A DNA stretch of 64,000 nt from Portibacter marinus (GTDB taxonomy: Bacteria; Bacteroidota; Bacteroidia; Chitinophagales; Saprospiraceae): assembly GCF_021533195.1 (NCBI RefSeq), contig NZ_JAJNKB010000004.1, positions 310,001 through 374,000 of the forward strand, written 5' to 3'. Below the pieces are notes generated by a model. It was not told the origin of the DNA, searched no databases, and was given only the letters and a program-made list of their open reading frames with translations. Shown piece by piece: positions 63,200 through 64,000 of the stretch; position 1 is the stretch's first letter; every line of letters starts with the position of its first letter. The position numbers were made by a program, and so were the translations under genes.

Positions 63200-64000
63200 T
63201 TATCCATTTCCAAAAGACAATTTAAATCCACCTGCAATTAATCTCGGATTCGTATAGTATACCTGGACTTTAATATTATTCGAATATTTTTCTCCATAAA
63301 GATAGGTTCTACCTAAAATGTTTTTGTTATTTAATAGATTCCATCCTTCCATGAATGATGTTAAATGCCACTTTTGTGAAAATTTAAGACTCCATTCCAC
63401 TCTGAGGTTCATATTGATGTAATCCCGATTACGTTCGGATAAGCTTGCGCCATAACGCCTTGTCCACGAGCCATTTACCTTTTCGGCTCCCAATACCGGG
63501 GTATATGGTGTTCCATCTGCATATCTGAAATTGACCTGCACCATACTAGGTATAAAGGAGTATATGTCAGGTCTGGATATATGATATTCAGCAACTGCAT
63601 TGAAAATAAATCGTTGATCGAATTCGAAATCTTGCACTTCGTTCTGCAAAGGAATTAATCGCTCGCTTTTCGCCAATGTGTACGAAAGCCAACCTTTAAG
63701 TTTACCTCTATCTTTTCTCAGAAACAGTTCGATGCCTCTAGCTAAACCATATCCATTGTTGGAATAAGAAAGTTGCTCATCAAATATAAGTAATCGGTCA
63801 TAATCTTTTATATAGGCCTCTATCCATACATACACTCCTGGTACAAACAGATGTTCATATCCAAGAATAAAGTGAGTTGCTCGTTGCGATTTTAACGAAG
63901 TCCCACCTTCTATATCTGGAAATTGATTAAATATCCCAGTAGAAAATCGTAATTGATTTTTCGTATTGAACTTATAGGTTAAAGCTAATCTTGGAGATAA
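63200..64000 (-). CDS. TonB-dependent receptor, C-terminal part (cut by window edge)
   Basis: The reverse frame is open from the window edge to a stop at 63200 and gives 267 residues of outer-membrane barrel: LSPRLALTYKFNTKNQLRFS, ELFLRKDRGKLKGWLSYTLA (the YTLAKSE block), FDQRFIFNAVAEYHIS, LRVEWSLKFSQKWHLTSFME and the terminal strand GGFKLSFGNG. The pattern is that of a TonB-dependent receptor with a large barrel, not clearly of the SusC subfamily. Plug and TonB box are outside the window, so the substrate is not deducible. An internal GTG at 63835 is not its start. Confidence 0.88.
   Translation of the reverse strand, partial: LSPRLALTYKFNTKNQLRFSTGIFNQFPDIEGGTSLKSQRATHFILGYEHLFVPGVYVWIEAYIKDYDRLLIFDEQLSYSNNGYGLARGIELFLRKDRGKLKGWLSYTLAKSERLIPLQNEVQDFEFDQRFIFNAVAEYHISRPDIYSFIPSMVQVNFRYADGTPYTPVLGAEKVNGSWTRRYGASLSERNRDYINMNLRVEWSLKFSQKWHLTSFMEGWNLLNNKNILGRTYLYGEKYSNNIKVQVYYTNPRLIAGGFKLSFGNG

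Noticed and set aside
63200-63835. Complete 211-aa protein starting at 63835
   Set aside because: The same frame stays open to the window edge with barrel-like sequence, so this is an internal GTG of a truncated TonB receptor gene.

Overview
The window comes from a member of the Bacteroidota, most likely the Saprospiria/Saprospiraceae lineage (lineage is an inference). The support is: SusC/SusD and other TonB-dependent receptors, Por/type IX secretion C-terminal domains, DUF3078, DUF2911 and DUF4953-type proteins, a bacterial GGGP synthase, a sugar-nucleotide-epimerase-type threonine dehydrogenase, and promoters of the TTG-N21-TAnnTTTG class. Most of it is ordinary chromosomal coding sequence on both strands. 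There is no phage, insertion sequence, CRISPR array or rRNA.

Layout. 1-9.3 kb: 5' part of ileS (minus), a ROK sugar kinase with a LolCDE/MacB-like ABC exporter, a threonine-to-glycine module (threonine dehydrogenase plus kbl), a VOC protein with a second ABC exporter, and an exported Gfo/Idh/MocA protein. 9.4-15 kb: one long minus-strand operon (GH113-like protein, panC, panD, flippase-like membrane protein, rfaE2, Nif3, zinc-ribbon protein) joining pantothenate synthesis with envelope and housekeeping functions. 15-18.75 kb: an accessory island of structured non-coding DNA with few genes. It holds two tRNA-like RNA genes with very large variable arms, each with its own promoter and terminator, a 248-bp tandem repeat containing tRNA 5' halves, and a 162-bp tandem repeat carrying terminators. 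DUF4440, DUF2911 and ArfB genes lie among them. 18.75-30.1 kb: two alpha/beta hydrolases, secreted proteins, a zinc metalloprotease, a GAF histidine kinase, a UvrD-type helicase fused to an iron-sulphur nuclease, and a sulfatase remnant. 30.4-34.9 kb: a TPR-CHAT caspase-like protein and a membrane-anchored partner facing a membrane anti-sigma-like protein and an ECF-like sigma factor. 35-43.2 kb: a beta-lactamase-fold hydrolase, a large ThuA/sugar-dehydrogenase/cytochrome c lipoprotein, a DOMON T9SS protein, pterin dehydratase, an ornithine cyclodeaminase-like enzyme and an AraC regulator. 43.3-50.9 kb: a frameshifted secreted protein, GGGP synthase, rsgA, a small membrane protein, DUF3078, polA, a 73-bp repeat and an RsmI-like methyltransferase. 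51-64 kb: lipoproteins, a SusC/SusD pair, a VPS10/BNR protein, fadD, and the 3' end of a TonB receptor.

Two items stand out. First, the tRNA-like RNAs: both copies share a leucine-type D arm, a GUC anticodon loop and a T arm, and carry 60- and 79-nt insertions in the variable-arm loop. The stem closing each insertion differs by two compensatory base-pair changes between copies, which argues for a selected RNA structure. Second, the TPR-CHAT / anti-sigma / sigma cluster: it has the parts of a protease-controlled sigma switch, a CRISPR-free analogue in composition of the type III-E TPR-CHAT/Csx30/RpoE module. Both interpretations are inferences from sequence only.
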